DNA of 64,000 bases from Burkholderia pseudomultivorans (GTDB taxonomy: Bacteria > Pseudomonadota > Gammaproteobacteria > Burkholderiales > Burkholderiaceae): contig NZ_CABVPP010000035.1 of NCBI RefSeq assembly GCF_902499075.1, forward strand, positions 1-64,000, read 5' to 3'. The position numbers and the translations under genes are program-made. Below are positions 35,532-43,686 of this stretch, in pieces. Numbering within the stretch: position 1 is the stretch's first letter; each line of letters opens with the position of its first letter. The notes under the pieces were generated by a model. The model had not been told where the DNA came from and did no database searches. It was given only the letters and a program-made list of their open reading frames with translations.

Positions 35532-35899
35532 CAGGCCTGTCCGATATCGTTGAATATTCTCGCCCGTTCACGTAGCCACCGGATATTGAGATAGCCGCCG
35601 AATGGCAGGAACGCAACTGCGAACAATCGAAGCATTTCACGTTTATGCCAGCCGCCGCCGGCTACAGTTTGCAAGGCAGTCCATAGGTACGCCAAGAATG
35701 CGATCCCATGTATTGGCCCAAGTAGCTTCGAGCCATACGGCCAATCCCCGAAATGCCTGAGAGGTGCCGCAACGAACACTAGCAGGATCAGAGTTGTCGC
35801 CTCGACGATCGACGCCTTCTCCAGGCGCCTCAGTTGTTTGGATTCAATACTTCTGATTTGATCGAGTGAGTTCTTTTCTGCCTGTGCGCTTGTGGTCAT
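35531..35899 (-). CDS. DUF3817 membrane protein
   Basis: A 122-residue protein of the DUF3817 type: RRLEKASIVEATTLILLVFVA, then GPIHGIAFLAYLWTALQ with the characteristic P-x-H, then FLPFGGYLNIRWLRER. It has three membrane helices and no known activity; members occur beside MFS and CopD-like genes. It forms a two-gene operon with the CopD/HemJ-like gene and diverges from the GlxA-type regulator. Confidence 0.8.
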   Translation of the reverse strand: MTTSAQAEKNSLDQIRSIESKQLRRLEKASIVEATTLILLVFVAAPLRHFGDWPYGSKLLGPIHGIAFLAYLWTALQTVAGGGWHKREMLRLFAVAFLPFGGYLNIRWLRERARIFNDIGQA

Positions 35900-36101
35900 G
35901 ACTCATCCGCTGGGTGGCTCAATATGTCAGAACAATCCAGGCGCCTGATTGATGCAGGCATGCCTCGACCTTGTTCAATGGTTATGTTTTCAGCGACTTT
36001 CCTCTCGCCGGAAGCGCAAGTATGTCGACATGTCGGAAGTTCGCCAATTGGCTAGAATGCCATCTATCGAAGGATTCTCGCCAATCAAGGGAGCGAGTTC
36101 T

Positions 36102-37058
36102 GTGAAGCAAAGTGCAGTACACAGGGTAGCCATCCTGGCGTTTGATGGCGTTGTGCCGTTTGACCTGACGATGGCCTGCGAGATGTTCGGGCGCGCGCCC
36201 CTCCCGCCGGGGAAGATCCCATACGAGGTTCTCGTATGCGCCCAGTCGAATCGTATTCGAACAAAGTTGTTCGACATGCGTATCCGCTGGGGCTTGAGCC
36301 ATGCCGTGAATGCCCAGACTGTCATCATTCCGGGGCTCGACGATGTCCTTTCCCCTATCCCCAACACCCTGCTGGAAGCCATCCGAGCAGCGGAAAAGAA
36401 TGGTGCGAGGATCGCATCGTTGTGCAGTGGCGCCTTCATCCTGGCACGCACGGGGCTGCTAGATGGCATGCGTGCCACCACCCACTGGCGTGGTGTACAA
36501 CTTCTGGCAGATCTCTTCCCACAGGTCACAGTCGACCCCAATGTTCTTTTCGTGGACAACGGTCGGATACTCACCTCGGCAGGCGCGTGCGCCGGAATGG
36601 ATCTGTGCCTACACATGATTCGACAAGACTGCGGCAATGCCGTTGCAGCAGACACAGCACGATGTGCCGTCATGCCTCTTGCACGAGATGGCGGGCAGGC
36701 GCAGTTCATCGCTTACGATCCCCCAGACGCATCTTCCAATCTCAGCCCATTGCTGCAATGGATCGAAGAGCGGCTAGATCAAGATTTAACCCTGAAGGAC
36801 ATGGCTGGGCGGGCTGCGATGAGTAGCCGCACCTTGAATCGACGGTTTCAGGAACAACTGAACACTAGCCCTCTCCAGTGGCTTCTAAGGGCGCGTGTCA
36901 GGCGTGCGCAGACTTTGCTAGAAACGACAAACCTACCCGTTGAGCACATCGCTAGTGCAGTGGGCTTTGGAAGCCCCACCTCCCTGCGGGAACATTTCGG
37001 CCGGATCGTGGGAGTCAGCCCAACGGCCTATCGAAAATCCTTTAATCCTGTGCGCTGA
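36102..37058 (+). CDS. GlxA-family (DJ-1/PfpI plus AraC) transcriptional regulator
   Basis: About 318 residues from the GTG at 36102, preceded by GGGAG; ATGs at 36030 and 36057 are possible. The N-terminal DJ-1/PfpI-like domain runs from VAILAFDGVVPFDLTMACEMFG to ARIASLCSGAFILARTGLLDG, with a cysteine in the nucleophile-elbow position. The C-terminal AraC domain has two helix-turn-helices (LTLKDMAGRAAMSSRTLNRRFQ and VEHIASAVGFGSPTSLREHF). The ligand is unknown. Bases 36591-36625 of this gene recur exactly at 38887-38921. Confidence 0.88.
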   Translation: MKQSAVHRVAILAFDGVVPFDLTMACEMFGRAPLPPGKIPYEVLVCAQSNRIRTKLFDMRIRWGLSHAVNAQTVIIPGLDDVLSPIPNTLLEAIRAAEKNGARIASLCSGAFILARTGLLDGMRATTHWRGVQLLADLFPQVTVDPNVLFVDNGRILTSAGACAGMDLCLHMIRQDCGNAVAADTARCAVMPLARDGGQAQFIAYDPPDASSNLSPLLQWIEERLDQDLTLKDMAGRAAMSSRTLNRRFQEQLNTSPLQWLLRARVRRAQTLLETTNLPVEHIASAVGFGSPTSLREHFGRIVGVSPTAYRKSFNPVR

Positions 37059-37075
37059 ACTGTCTGGACGAGTTC

Positions 37076-37114
37076 TCACTTGAACTCCGCACTGAACTTC
37101 CTTCGCTTCGACAT
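37076..37114 (-). pseudogene. IS3-family orfA start remnant
   Basis: A 13-codon stub, MSKRRKFSAEFK then stop, which is the typical N-terminus of IS3-family OrfA, with GAGGAG nearby upstream. The rest of the IS is absent at this site. The flanking stretch 37115-37333 contains no other gene. Confidence 0.55.
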
Positions 37115-37333
37115 GAACACTCCTCAGGGCCTTCATCGGCCTCCTTGTAAGTGTCCGTGATATCGGGGGTGAACCCGATCGGACGCGTCTTCGGACACGT
37201 CGAGCAGTTGGCCGATCACTCGGAAAGCGGCAGCCAACCGCAGGAACTTGGGCGGTCGCGCTATCGCCAGCTCATCAAGCCGCCTTGCTGTGTCCTCTAT
37301 CGCTTCGATGGGTACGCAGTCCGGTGAAAATGG

Positions 37334-38500
37334 TCAGCGCGGCCACCAGCAGTACATCGTCGCGGCGAGACACACGCCACGCGCCCCGCTCGCGTCGAAC
37401 ACTGCGCCACCCGCCGCCGCACCCACCGCGATCGACAGTTGAATTATCGCTACCAGCAGGCCGCCGCCGCTCTCGGCTTCGTCCGGCACGGTGACTGTGA
37501 TCCAGGTGGACCAGGTCACCGGCACTGTGCCGAAGGCCATGCCCCACAGCGCCACCAGCAGCCCGTCCGCCAGCGGCGCCTGGCCTAGGGCGACGAAGGC
37601 CAGCCCCATCAGCCCCATTGCCAATGGCATCAGCAGCAGGGTCAGCCGCAGGTTCCGCTGCAGCAGTGCGCCGGCCAGCGATGTGCCCGCGAAGTTGGCC
37701 ACGCCGAAGCCCAGCAGGATCGCCGACAACCCGTTCACGCCCACTCCGGCCACGTGCTCGAGGAACGGCCGCAGGTAGGTGAAGAAGGTGAAGTGGCCGA
37801 CGAACACCAGCAGCACCGCCATCATGCCGCGCGCCATCTGCGGCCGCCGCATCACTTCCAGTAGCGTGCCCAGGCTGGCCGAGCCGCTGGGCGCCATTCT
37901 GGGCAGGGTACGCCACTGCCAGGCCAGGGCCAGCACGCCGATCGCCGCCGCCATCAGGAACACGTTGCGCCATCCCACGGCATCGCCCAGGTAGCTGCCC
38001 AGCGGCGCCGCCGCGATGGTGGCGACGGAGACACCGCTGAACACGATCGACAGCGCTCGCGGCACGTCCTGCTCCGGCACCAGGCGCATCGCCGTGGCCG
38101 CGGCCATGGTCCAGAAGCCGCCCAGGGCGATGCCCAGCAGCCCACGTCCCAGCAACACGGCACCGAGGCCGGGGGCGAAGGCAACTAGCAGGTTCGAGCC
38201 GATCAACATCGCCGAGAAGGCCAGCAGCACCCAGCGCCGGTCGATGCCGCGGGTCGCCGCCGCGATCACCAGGCTGGTGGCCAGGGCCAGCGCCGCGGTG
38301 GTGGTCACGGCCTGGCCGGCCATGCCCTCGGTCACGCCGAGGCTGGCGGCCATCGGGGTCAGCAGGCTGGCCGGTAGGAACTCCGCTGTGACCAGGCCGA
38401 ACACGCCCAGGGCCAGGGCGAATACGGCACCCCAGGCCGCCTTCTGCGGGGGCGCGGGCGTGGCGTGGCCTGGCTGCGCGGGATGGCTGGACTCGATCAT
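37334..38500 (-). CDS. MFS efflux transporter, NepI/AraJ-like, C-terminus frameshifted
   Basis: As read, 388 residues of a 12-helix major facilitator: AVFALALGVFGLVTAEFLPASLLTPMA, the helix 2-3 loop RGIDRRWVLL, then GRGLLGIALGGFWTMAAATAMRLVP, similar to purine-ribonucleoside exporter NepI. The end, GARGVCLAATMYCWWPR, is not family-like. A shifted frame just downstream gives VLLVAALTIFTGLRTHRSDR, the expected last helix and tail, so an indel near 37370 probably truncates it. A MerR-type operator/promoter (38672-38693) points towards it, with a 160-base leader. Confidence 0.75.
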   Translation of the reverse strand: MIESSHPAQPGHATPAPPQKAAWGAVFALALGVFGLVTAEFLPASLLTPMAASLGVTEGMAGQAVTTTAALALATSLVIAAATRGIDRRWVLLAFSAMLIGSNLLVAFAPGLGAVLLGRGLLGIALGGFWTMAAATAMRLVPEQDVPRALSIVFSGVSVATIAAAPLGSYLGDAVGWRNVFLMAAAIGVLALAWQWRTLPRMAPSGSASLGTLLEVMRRPQMARGMMAVLLVFVGHFTFFTYLRPFLEHVAGVGVNGLSAILLGFGVANFAGTSLAGALLQRNLRLTLLLMPLAMGLMGLAFVALGQAPLADGLLVALWGMAFGTVPVTWSTWITVTVPDEAESGGGLLVAIIQLSIAVGAAAGGAVFDASGARGVCLAATMYCWWPR

Positions 38501-38671
38501 GTCGTCGTTCTCTGCAAGGGGAGGTCAGCGTCTCGGCAACGGAATGTTCCGGAATGAGGGGGGCATGCTGCTTCGCAACAAGCCTGATCGGACCGGAGGG
38601 CCGCCACAGCCCCGACGCAGATGGCCGGACCGTGGAGCGACTCCGCTGGCTACATGCCGATAGTCTCGACC

Positions 38672-38693
38672 CTCACACCAATGTGAGAGTCAA
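38672..38693 (-). promoter_or_regulatory. MerR-type operator/promoter, copy 1
   Basis: On the minus strand TTGACT is followed by the near-palindrome CTCACATTGGTGTGAG and a -10-like region at about 19-20 bases, the stretched spacing of MerR-activated promoters. It matches the element at 39599-39620 in sequence and layout. It points towards the MFS gene; the merR remnant lies on the other side. Confidence 0.6.
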
Positions 38694-38713
38694 GCGGGTG
38701 AAACGGCGTATCC

Positions 38714-38886
38714 ATGCCCCATGAACCGGGCCCCCACGCGCTCCTCTCCATCGGCGAACTGGCGTGCTGCAGCGACGCCAGCGTCGCGCTCAATCCACCA
38801 CTACGAGAGCACGTCCTGTTGCCCTCCGCGCGTGCCGGCAACGGTTACTGCACGTTCCCCGGGGCCACGGTGTCCCAGGCGCGTGA
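38714..38886 (+). pseudogene. MerR-family regulator remnant
   Basis: The 5' end of a MerR gene: LLSIGELACCSDASV in one frame, RSIHHYES in the next, then LLPSARAGNGYCTFPGATVSQ back in the first. It is a relative of the intact MerR at 39209-39574 (IGELAHKTGASRRSIRHYDDNGLLASVRAENGYRMF). It is cut off where the 35-base copy of the glxA-type gene begins. Confidence 0.65.
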
Positions 38887-38921
38887 GCCGGAATGGATCT
38901 GTGCCTACACATGATTCGACA
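38887..38921 (+). repeat. 35-bp exact copy of part of the GlxA-type gene
   Basis: Bases 38887-38921 equal 36591-36625 (within the AraC/DJ-1 gene) over 35 positions. The copy joins the broken merR fragment to an IS3 transposase fragment, so it records a recombination step. Confidence 0.8.
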
Positions 38922-38929
38922 CGACTGCG

Positions 38930-39124
38930 ATCAACGGCCTGTACAAGGCCGAGGTCATCCACCGGCGGTCCTGGCGGAACCTGTATAACGTCGAGTTGCC
39001 CCCCCTGGAGTGGGTAGCCTGGTTCAACCACAAGCGGCTGCTTGGGCCGATCGACGACATCCCGCCGGCCGCCGCCGAAGCAAACTACTATCAACAGACG
39101 CGTGAGATCGCCATGGCGGCGTGA
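38930..39124 (+). pseudogene. IS3-family OrfB C-terminal remnant
   Basis: The last 64 codons of an IS3-type integrase-core transposase: INGLYKAEVIHRRSW, LEWVAWFNHKRLLGPIDDIPP, and YYQQTREIAMAA before the stop. The DDE catalytic part is missing. The following bases (to about 39160) resemble an IS right end (CGGGACGGTTCA). Confidence 0.75.
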
Positions 39125-39208
39125 CTCACACCAACAAGTCTCCGGAAATCTCGGGACGGTTCACTGACGTCGGTCGACTATCGAGGATAGGGGTACTTCA
39201 GAAGCCTG

Positions 39209-39574
39209 CTAGGCCTCTTCTACCAGCATCTGGCGCAGCCGTGCGCGTCGCTGTTCAAGGTCCGCGATCTGCCGCTCTATGGAAGCGAGTCTCCGGCGTT
39301 GCACTTCACTCGTTTCAGGACACGCTGCAGCGCCTTCGATCATGCGCATGCAATCGGGAAATCCGCGGATTTCCGCCAAGCTGAAGCCTGTGGCGATCAA
39401 TCTCTGGATCTGACGGACCTGAGTGACGGCGACTGGGAGAAACATCCGATAGCCGTTTTCCGCGCGTACGGAAGCTAGCAGTCCGTTGTCGTCGTAATGC
39501 CGGATCGAGCGCCGGCTTGCTCCTGTCTTGTGGGCGAGCTCGCCAATGGTCATGGGGCTTTGAGGCTTGGACAT
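39209..39574 (-). CDS. MerR-family transcriptional regulator
   Basis: A 121-residue MerR protein. The winged helix is TIGELAHKTGASRRSIRHYDDNGLL, followed by NGYRMFLPVAVTQVRQIQRLIATGFSLAEIR and a C-terminal dimerisation coiled coil (VQRRRLASIERQIADLEQRRARLRQML). One cysteine lies at AACPE before the coil, so a classic multi-cysteine metal site is not seen. It diverges from the secreted hydrolase gene, and the stretched promoter between them (39599-39632) is its likely target. Confidence 0.9.
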   Translation of the reverse strand: MSKPQSPMTIGELAHKTGASRRSIRHYDDNGLLASVRAENGYRMFLPVAVTQVRQIQRLIATGFSLAEIRGFPDCMRMIEGAAACPETSEVQRRRLASIERQIADLEQRRARLRQMLVEEA

Positions 39575-39598
39575 GGGCCCACTGTACCATTTCCCCGC

Positions 39599-39632
39599 TT
39601 GACACTCACATCAATGTGAGGCTTGAGACTAG
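39599..39632 (+). promoter_or_regulatory. MerR-type operator/promoter, copy 2
   Basis: TTGACA (39599-39604) is followed directly by the perfect palindrome CTCACATCAATGTGAG (39605-39620) and a TGAGACT -10-like box after about 19 bases. This is the layout on which MerR proteins untwist DNA to activate. It drives the alpha/beta hydrolase gene. Confidence 0.75.
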
Positions 39633-39663
39633 GCGTGTTCTAGGAACCGAGGAGTACGTGTCT

Positions 39664-40572
39664 ATGTCTTTGTCGAAGCTTCGTGGTGCACTCGGCGCAC
39701 TGATAGCGACATTCGCGCTACTAGCCGCCGCACCGGCTACGTTCGCCGCAGCCCGGGATTACACCGTCACTGCCCCCGATGGAGTGGTGCTGGCCGTCCA
39801 GGAAGCTGGTGATCCCGAGGGTTCTCCCATCATTTTCATTCATGGCCTGCTGGGTAGCCGGCTGAACTGGAGTAAGCAATTACAGGACCCTCGACTCCAG
39901 CATTACCGATTGATCACTTACGACCTGCGCGGGCACGGCCTGTCGGGCAAGCCGGCCGAGGCCAGCTCCTACACCGACGGACGCCGCTGGGCCGATGACC
40001 TGGCCGCGATCATCGAATCGACACACGCGCGCAAGCCGGTGCTCGTGGGATGGTCGCTGGGCGGTGCCGTGATATCGAACTACCTGGCGGCCTATGGCGA
40101 CAAAGGTATCGCCGGCGCCGTCTATGTCGACGGAGTGATCGAACTGAAGCCCGACCAGATCGTGGCGCACCCAGAAGTCTATCGCGACATGATCGCTTCG
40201 GACTTGCAAACCCACTTGGACGGCGAGCGCGCTTTCCTGAGGCTGTGCTTCCACCGCCAGCCCGACGCGACCACGTTCTCCTTGCTGCTGGCCAACGCCG
40301 CGCTGGCATCGTGGGACATGCAACGTGCCGTGCGGTCGATGACGGTCGAGGCAGCCAAAGGATTGAGCAAGGCCGAGGTTCCGCTCCTGCTGCTCTACGG
40401 CGCCCAGGACGCGCTCGTGAAGGCCAAGCCCAGTATCGCCAGGGCCAAGAGCCTCAACCCACGAATCCGCAGCGAGCTGTATGCCGATTCGGGACACGCG
40501 CCATTCCTCGAAGAACCGGAGCGCTTCAACCGGGACCTGTCGGATTTCGTTCGCATGGCTCTTTCACGCTAG
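39664..40572 (+). CDS. Secreted alpha/beta hydrolase
   Basis: About 302 residues from the ATG at 39664 (a GTG at 39658 is nearer GAGGAG). The Sec signal peptide (ALGALIATFALLAAAPATFA, cleaved before AARDY) sends it to the periplasm. The hydrolase core has IIFIHGLLGSRLNW, the serine elbow GWSLGG, the acid in YGAQDALV and the histidine in DSGHAPFLEEP. Members are esterases, peroxidases or C-C hydrolases; the substrate is not evident. It is under a MerR-type promoter and is followed 25 bases later by a dehalogenase-like gene. Confidence 0.85.
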   Translation: MSLSKLRGALGALIATFALLAAAPATFAAARDYTVTAPDGVVLAVQEAGDPEGSPIIFIHGLLGSRLNWSKQLQDPRLQHYRLITYDLRGHGLSGKPAEASSYTDGRRWADDLAAIIESTHARKPVLVGWSLGGAVISNYLAAYGDKGIAGAVYVDGVIELKPDQIVAHPEVYRDMIASDLQTHLDGERAFLRLCFHRQPDATTFSLLLANAALASWDMQRAVRSMTVEAAKGLSKAEVPLLLLYGAQDALVKAKPSIARAKSLNPRIRSELYADSGHAPFLEEPERFNRDLSDFVRMALSR

Positions 40573-40597
40573 CGATCCATACCGTACGGAGTTGATG

Positions 40598-41533
40598 ATG
40601 TCGGGTATCGACGGCATTGCATCGTGGAACTCATTTGCTGGATTCTCAGAGTTGCACATCGAGGCGGGCGGCGTGGCGTTCCGCGGCGTCACTGGCGGCT
40701 CCGGAGGACCGCCCGTGCTGCTGCTACACGGCTACCCACAAACCCATCTTGCATGGCGTCATGTCGCGCCACGGCTGGCACAGTCGTTTACGGTCGTGGC
40801 GCCGGACCTGCCCGGCTACGGTAGCAGTCGGGCTGACTCGGATCGGCCGCGCTGGACCAAGCGCCGCGTGGCCAACGCCTTGATTGCCTTGATGGCCAAA
40901 CTTGGACACCGCCGGTTTGCCGTTGTGGGACACGACCGGGGGGCACGCGCCGGATACCGCCTTGCGCTCGATTACCCGGGGCATGTGACGCACTTCGCCT
41001 CGCTGGCCGTGATTCCGACCCTGGATGCATGGGATCTGGTGGACGAACGATTTGGACGCACCAATTTCCATTGGTTCTTCCTGGCCCAGCCATTCGGGCT
41101 CCCGGAAAAGCTGCTGTCCGCCGACCCGCAGGCATTCATCGATGCTGCGCTGGCCCGTATGGCGGGCGGGCTGGGCAATGTCGAGCCGTTCGCTCTCGAG
41201 GCCTATCGGCGTGCGTTCCAAGATCCCGATGTTCGGCACGCCATCTGCGAGGACTATCGGGCAGCAGCGCAGGAGGACCGCGCCTGCGATGCGGCCGACC
41301 GTGCCGTAGGCAGGAAGCTGTCCTGCCCCGTGCTTGTGCTTTGGCCACAAGGGTGGGAAGGCCCGTCCCCCATCGACATCTGGTGCCGATGGGCCAACAA
41401 CGTCCAAGGCGTACCCATCCGGGGCGGCCACCTTCAACCGGAGGAGTCGCCAGAAGAGGTATTGGCAGCGATGCTTCCATTTCTTATGGGCACAGGGGCT
41501 TCCGGCATGCCGATCGCAGACTCGTCAGCCTAA
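40598..41533 (+). CDS. Alpha/beta hydrolase of fluoroacetate-dehalogenase type with altered acid residue
   Basis: About 311 residues; two adjacent ATGs (40595, 40598) follow ACGGAG. The elbow GHDRGAR has aspartate instead of serine as nucleophile (D113), with R114 and R117 placed like the carboxylate-binding pair of haloacetate dehalogenases. NFHWFFL (H158, W159) matches the halide pocket, and GGHLQPEESPEE carries the base histidine. The usual acid after the nucleophile strand (LDVAPT in the paralogue at 49782) is alanine here, LAVIPT, so catalysis may be changed. It sits downstream of the secreted hydrolase, probably in one operon. Confidence 0.75.
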   Translation: MSGIDGIASWNSFAGFSELHIEAGGVAFRGVTGGSGGPPVLLLHGYPQTHLAWRHVAPRLAQSFTVVAPDLPGYGSSRADSDRPRWTKRRVANALIALMAKLGHRRFAVVGHDRGARAGYRLALDYPGHVTHFASLAVIPTLDAWDLVDERFGRTNFHWFFLAQPFGLPEKLLSADPQAFIDAALARMAGGLGNVEPFALEAYRRAFQDPDVRHAICEDYRAAAQEDRACDAADRAVGRKLSCPVLVLWPQGWEGPSPIDIWCRWANNVQGVPIRGGHLQPEESPEEVLAAMLPFLMGTGASGMPIADSSA

Positions 41534-41619
41534 GAATTCGACTAACTTGCACGCGACTGCCTCCGGCTATTATTCCGGCAAGAATTGACTGCGGTGGACG
41601 TAGTTGCGCCCATGAGAAG

Positions 41620-41790
41620 CATCCGCTCCAGCCAATGGGATGATGCCCTGCATGGAACTCAACAGCCCTCCGTTGGAACGGCTCGATCACACTCGCCAGC
41701 AGCTTCCACGGCACAATTTCCTGCATACGCCCCAGGAATGCTTTCCATCGGGTCACGGTTTCCTGCCTGCAAACTCGGCCGATGCGAAAC
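41620..41790 (-). pseudogene. IS5-type transposase N-terminal remnant
   Basis: On the minus strand the segment TRWKAFLGRMQEIVPWKLLASVIEPF is the N-terminal signature of IS5-family transposases, then the frame breaks. No catalytic part or terminal repeats are visible. The rest of the gap 41534-41839 has no gene. Confidence 0.5.
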
Positions 41791-41839
41791 TCAACTACCC
41801 GTGGGCTTCGAGCCCCTTGAGTACCCGTCATTTCATGCG

Positions 41840-42739
41840 TTAGAAGGGCCTCACCGCAATCAGCTGTTCACGCAGCCACTGATGTCCTAAATCTTCGTCA
41901 AAGCGCGGATGCCAACCGACCTGCAGCTGGAACGGATCGAATGCGAATGGGAGGTCGAAGCGGTCGATCATGTGATCAAAGCGGTGTAGGAAGCGCTCAG
42001 GCAACGTCGCCAGGCAGTTCGTGCGCTCAAGTATCGGTGGCACCGCTGTGTAGTACTGCACGGATACCGTGGTGTGTCGATAATGCCCCAGCTCTGCAAG
42101 AAAATCATCGATCCCACTGTGATAACTGCCATTGGTAGACACCAGCACATGCTCATAAGCGCAGTATTGCTCCAGCGTCATTGCAGCCGTGCCGCGAGGA
42201 TGCCCTTTGCGTTGGGCCACCTGAAACCTGTCGTAGACCAGATCATGGGTGCGCAAACCAGGGGGCATGAAGGCTCGGGTGCCGATCACCAGGTCGATGC
42301 GGCCGCGAGCTGCAAGATCCAGGACCTCATCCCGGGGTATCTGGAGCATGGCCAATCTAATGCCTGCATACGACTGCTTCCGAATGCACTCGATGAGATC
42401 CAGTCCAATCGTCATCGCGGCATTGTCATTGAGGGCGATCGTGAAATCGCGCTTGGCCGTGCTGGGATCGAAAGCGTAGGGCGCCTCGACAAGATCCTCA
42501 AGCCGTGTCAGCAACTCATGCAGGGGTGATTTCAGCTGCGCTGCACGTGGCGTCAACCGCATACCTCGGCCGCGCTCGGCCGGCACCAGCAAAGGATCAT
42601 CAAGCACCTGCCGCAAGCGGGCCAGTTGGGCTGAGAGTGCAGGCTGGCTGATGGCTAAGCGTCGTGCTGCACGAGTGACGTTGGCCTCTTCAAGCAGAAC
42701 ATCCAACGACACCAGTAGACCCATGTCGTGCTTCTTCAT
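41840..42739 (-). CDS. LysR-family regulator, NodD/NahR-like
   Basis: A 299-residue regulator with the NahR/NodD-type start LLVSLDVLLEEANVTRAARRLAISQPALSAQLARLRQVLDD and DPLLVPAERGRGMRLTPRA. The effector domain ends with GWHPRFDEDLGHQWLREQL, usual in that subgroup, which often senses aromatic acids. It diverges from an NTF2-like gene across an AT-rich 99-base region (42740-42838) that should hold its operator. Confidence 0.88.
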   Translation of the reverse strand: MKKHDMGLLVSLDVLLEEANVTRAARRLAISQPALSAQLARLRQVLDDPLLVPAERGRGMRLTPRAAQLKSPLHELLTRLEDLVEAPYAFDPSTAKRDFTIALNDNAAMTIGLDLIECIRKQSYAGIRLAMLQIPRDEVLDLAARGRIDLVIGTRAFMPPGLRTHDLVYDRFQVAQRKGHPRGTAAMTLEQYCAYEHVLVSTNGSYHSGIDDFLAELGHYRHTTVSVQYYTAVPPILERTNCLATLPERFLHRFDHMIDRFDLPFAFDPFQLQVGWHPRFDEDLGHQWLREQLIAVRPF

Positions 42740-42838
42740 AACTTTAATCTATTGCTAGCTACTATCAAATATCAATTTTACAGATCCATTCCTGGCGCTG
42801 TCTAATCTCGCTGTACACCCTGCTACAGGAGAATAGTC

Positions 42839-43231
42839 ATGCATACCTACGAAACAAAGCTTGCTTTGGCCAAGCAGTTTCATGCCGCACTGACCCGCCG
42901 CGACTGGCAGGCGATCCGTAAGCTTCTTACCGACGATGCCACCTGGGTTCTGCCCGGAGACAATCAGATCTCTGGTCCAGCGGTCGGTGCGGAAGCAGTC
43001 GTTGCCAGAGCTGAGCTAATTGCCAGCTTCGGCCTGAATTTCGAGCTCAAGCACATTCTGGTAAGCCGGGATAATGTCGCGCTCTCGCTGCATAACACTG
43101 CACGCCGGAATGACCTCGTACTGGACGAGCATCTGGCTACGGTCTGCACCTTGCGCGATGGCAAGATCGCTGCTATCGAGACCTACCTGTCCGACCTGCC
43201 GGGCATGAATGCCTTTTTTGCCAGGGACTGA
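42839..43231 (+). CDS. NTF2/SnoaL-like protein
   Basis: A 130-residue single-domain protein of the nuclear-transport-factor-2 fold: LAKQFHAALTRRDWQAIRKLLTDDATWVLPG at the start, then strands ending KIAAIETYLSDLPGMNAFF. Such proteins act as small isomerases, cyclases, hydrolases or binding proteins. A GGAG site precedes the ATG. It is controlled, by position, by the divergent NahR-like regulator. Bases 43232-43444 show no gene. Confidence 0.8.
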   Translation: MHTYETKLALAKQFHAALTRRDWQAIRKLLTDDATWVLPGDNQISGPAVGAEAVVARAELIASFGLNFELKHILVSRDNVALSLHNTARRNDLVLDEHLATVCTLRDGKIAAIETYLSDLPGMNAFFARD

Positions 43232-43444
43232 AGGTTCGAGGTCAAGGCGACGCCCTCGGTCGAGAGTGGAGCTTGGCCGAGCTTGCCGATGCCCATGCCG
43301 TCATAGCCCGATCGGCGAACTCGGCCCGCCATTGCTATCGCGCCGAGTCAGGCCTGCGCTACCGGCTCCTAGGAAACCATCATGGCGTCGACTTGGTCAC
43401 GTCAGCGCAGTTCACTTGCGCTACGGCCAAGACGACTATATGAT

Positions 43445-43465
43445 TCGTATATGTCTCATATACGA
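43445..43465. promoter_or_regulatory. Palindromic operator upstream of the ParD-like gene
   Basis: Perfect nine-base arms TCGTATATG / CATATACGA around TCT, ending eight bases before the ATG. Autoregulation by the ribbon-helix-helix-like protein is the likely use. Confidence 0.65.
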
Positions 43466-43473
43466 CTAGATAC

Positions 43474-43686
43474 ATGGGCATCGTGAACATCGACGACGAT
43501 CTGCATGACCAACTGCGCAAGGCCAGCGCAGTATCGTGCCGGTCGATCAACGCACAGGCAGCCTTCTGGATCAGGATCGGCATGCTGTGTGAAATGAATC
43601 CAACGCAAAGCTTCAACGATATCGTTGCTCGTGAACTGCGGGCCGCGGGCGTTGTGGCGCAACCCATCAAGATGGGGGCGTCATGA
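43474..43686 (+). CDS. ParD-like family protein
   Basis: A 70-residue protein, MGIVNIDDDLHDQLRKASAV, SINAQAAFWIRIGMLCEMNP, resembling the ParD-like (ribbon-helix-helix) family. Members are regularly encoded just upstream of a type I methionine aminopeptidase rather than a ParE toxin, and here the map gene starts four bases before this stop. A perfect palindrome lies in its promoter. Confidence 0.75.
   Translation: MGIVNIDDDLHDQLRKASAVSCRSINAQAAFWIRIGMLCEMNPTQSFNDIVARELRAAGVVAQPIKMGAS

Noticed and set aside
37076-39124. IS3 orfA start and OrfB end considered as one composite IS around the MFS gene
   Set aside because: The two fragments are on opposite strands and no terminal inverted repeats or target duplication were seen.
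43474-43686. ParD-like gene considered as half of a ParDE toxin-antitoxin pair
   Set aside because: No ParE-like toxin follows; the partner is a complete methionine aminopeptidase.
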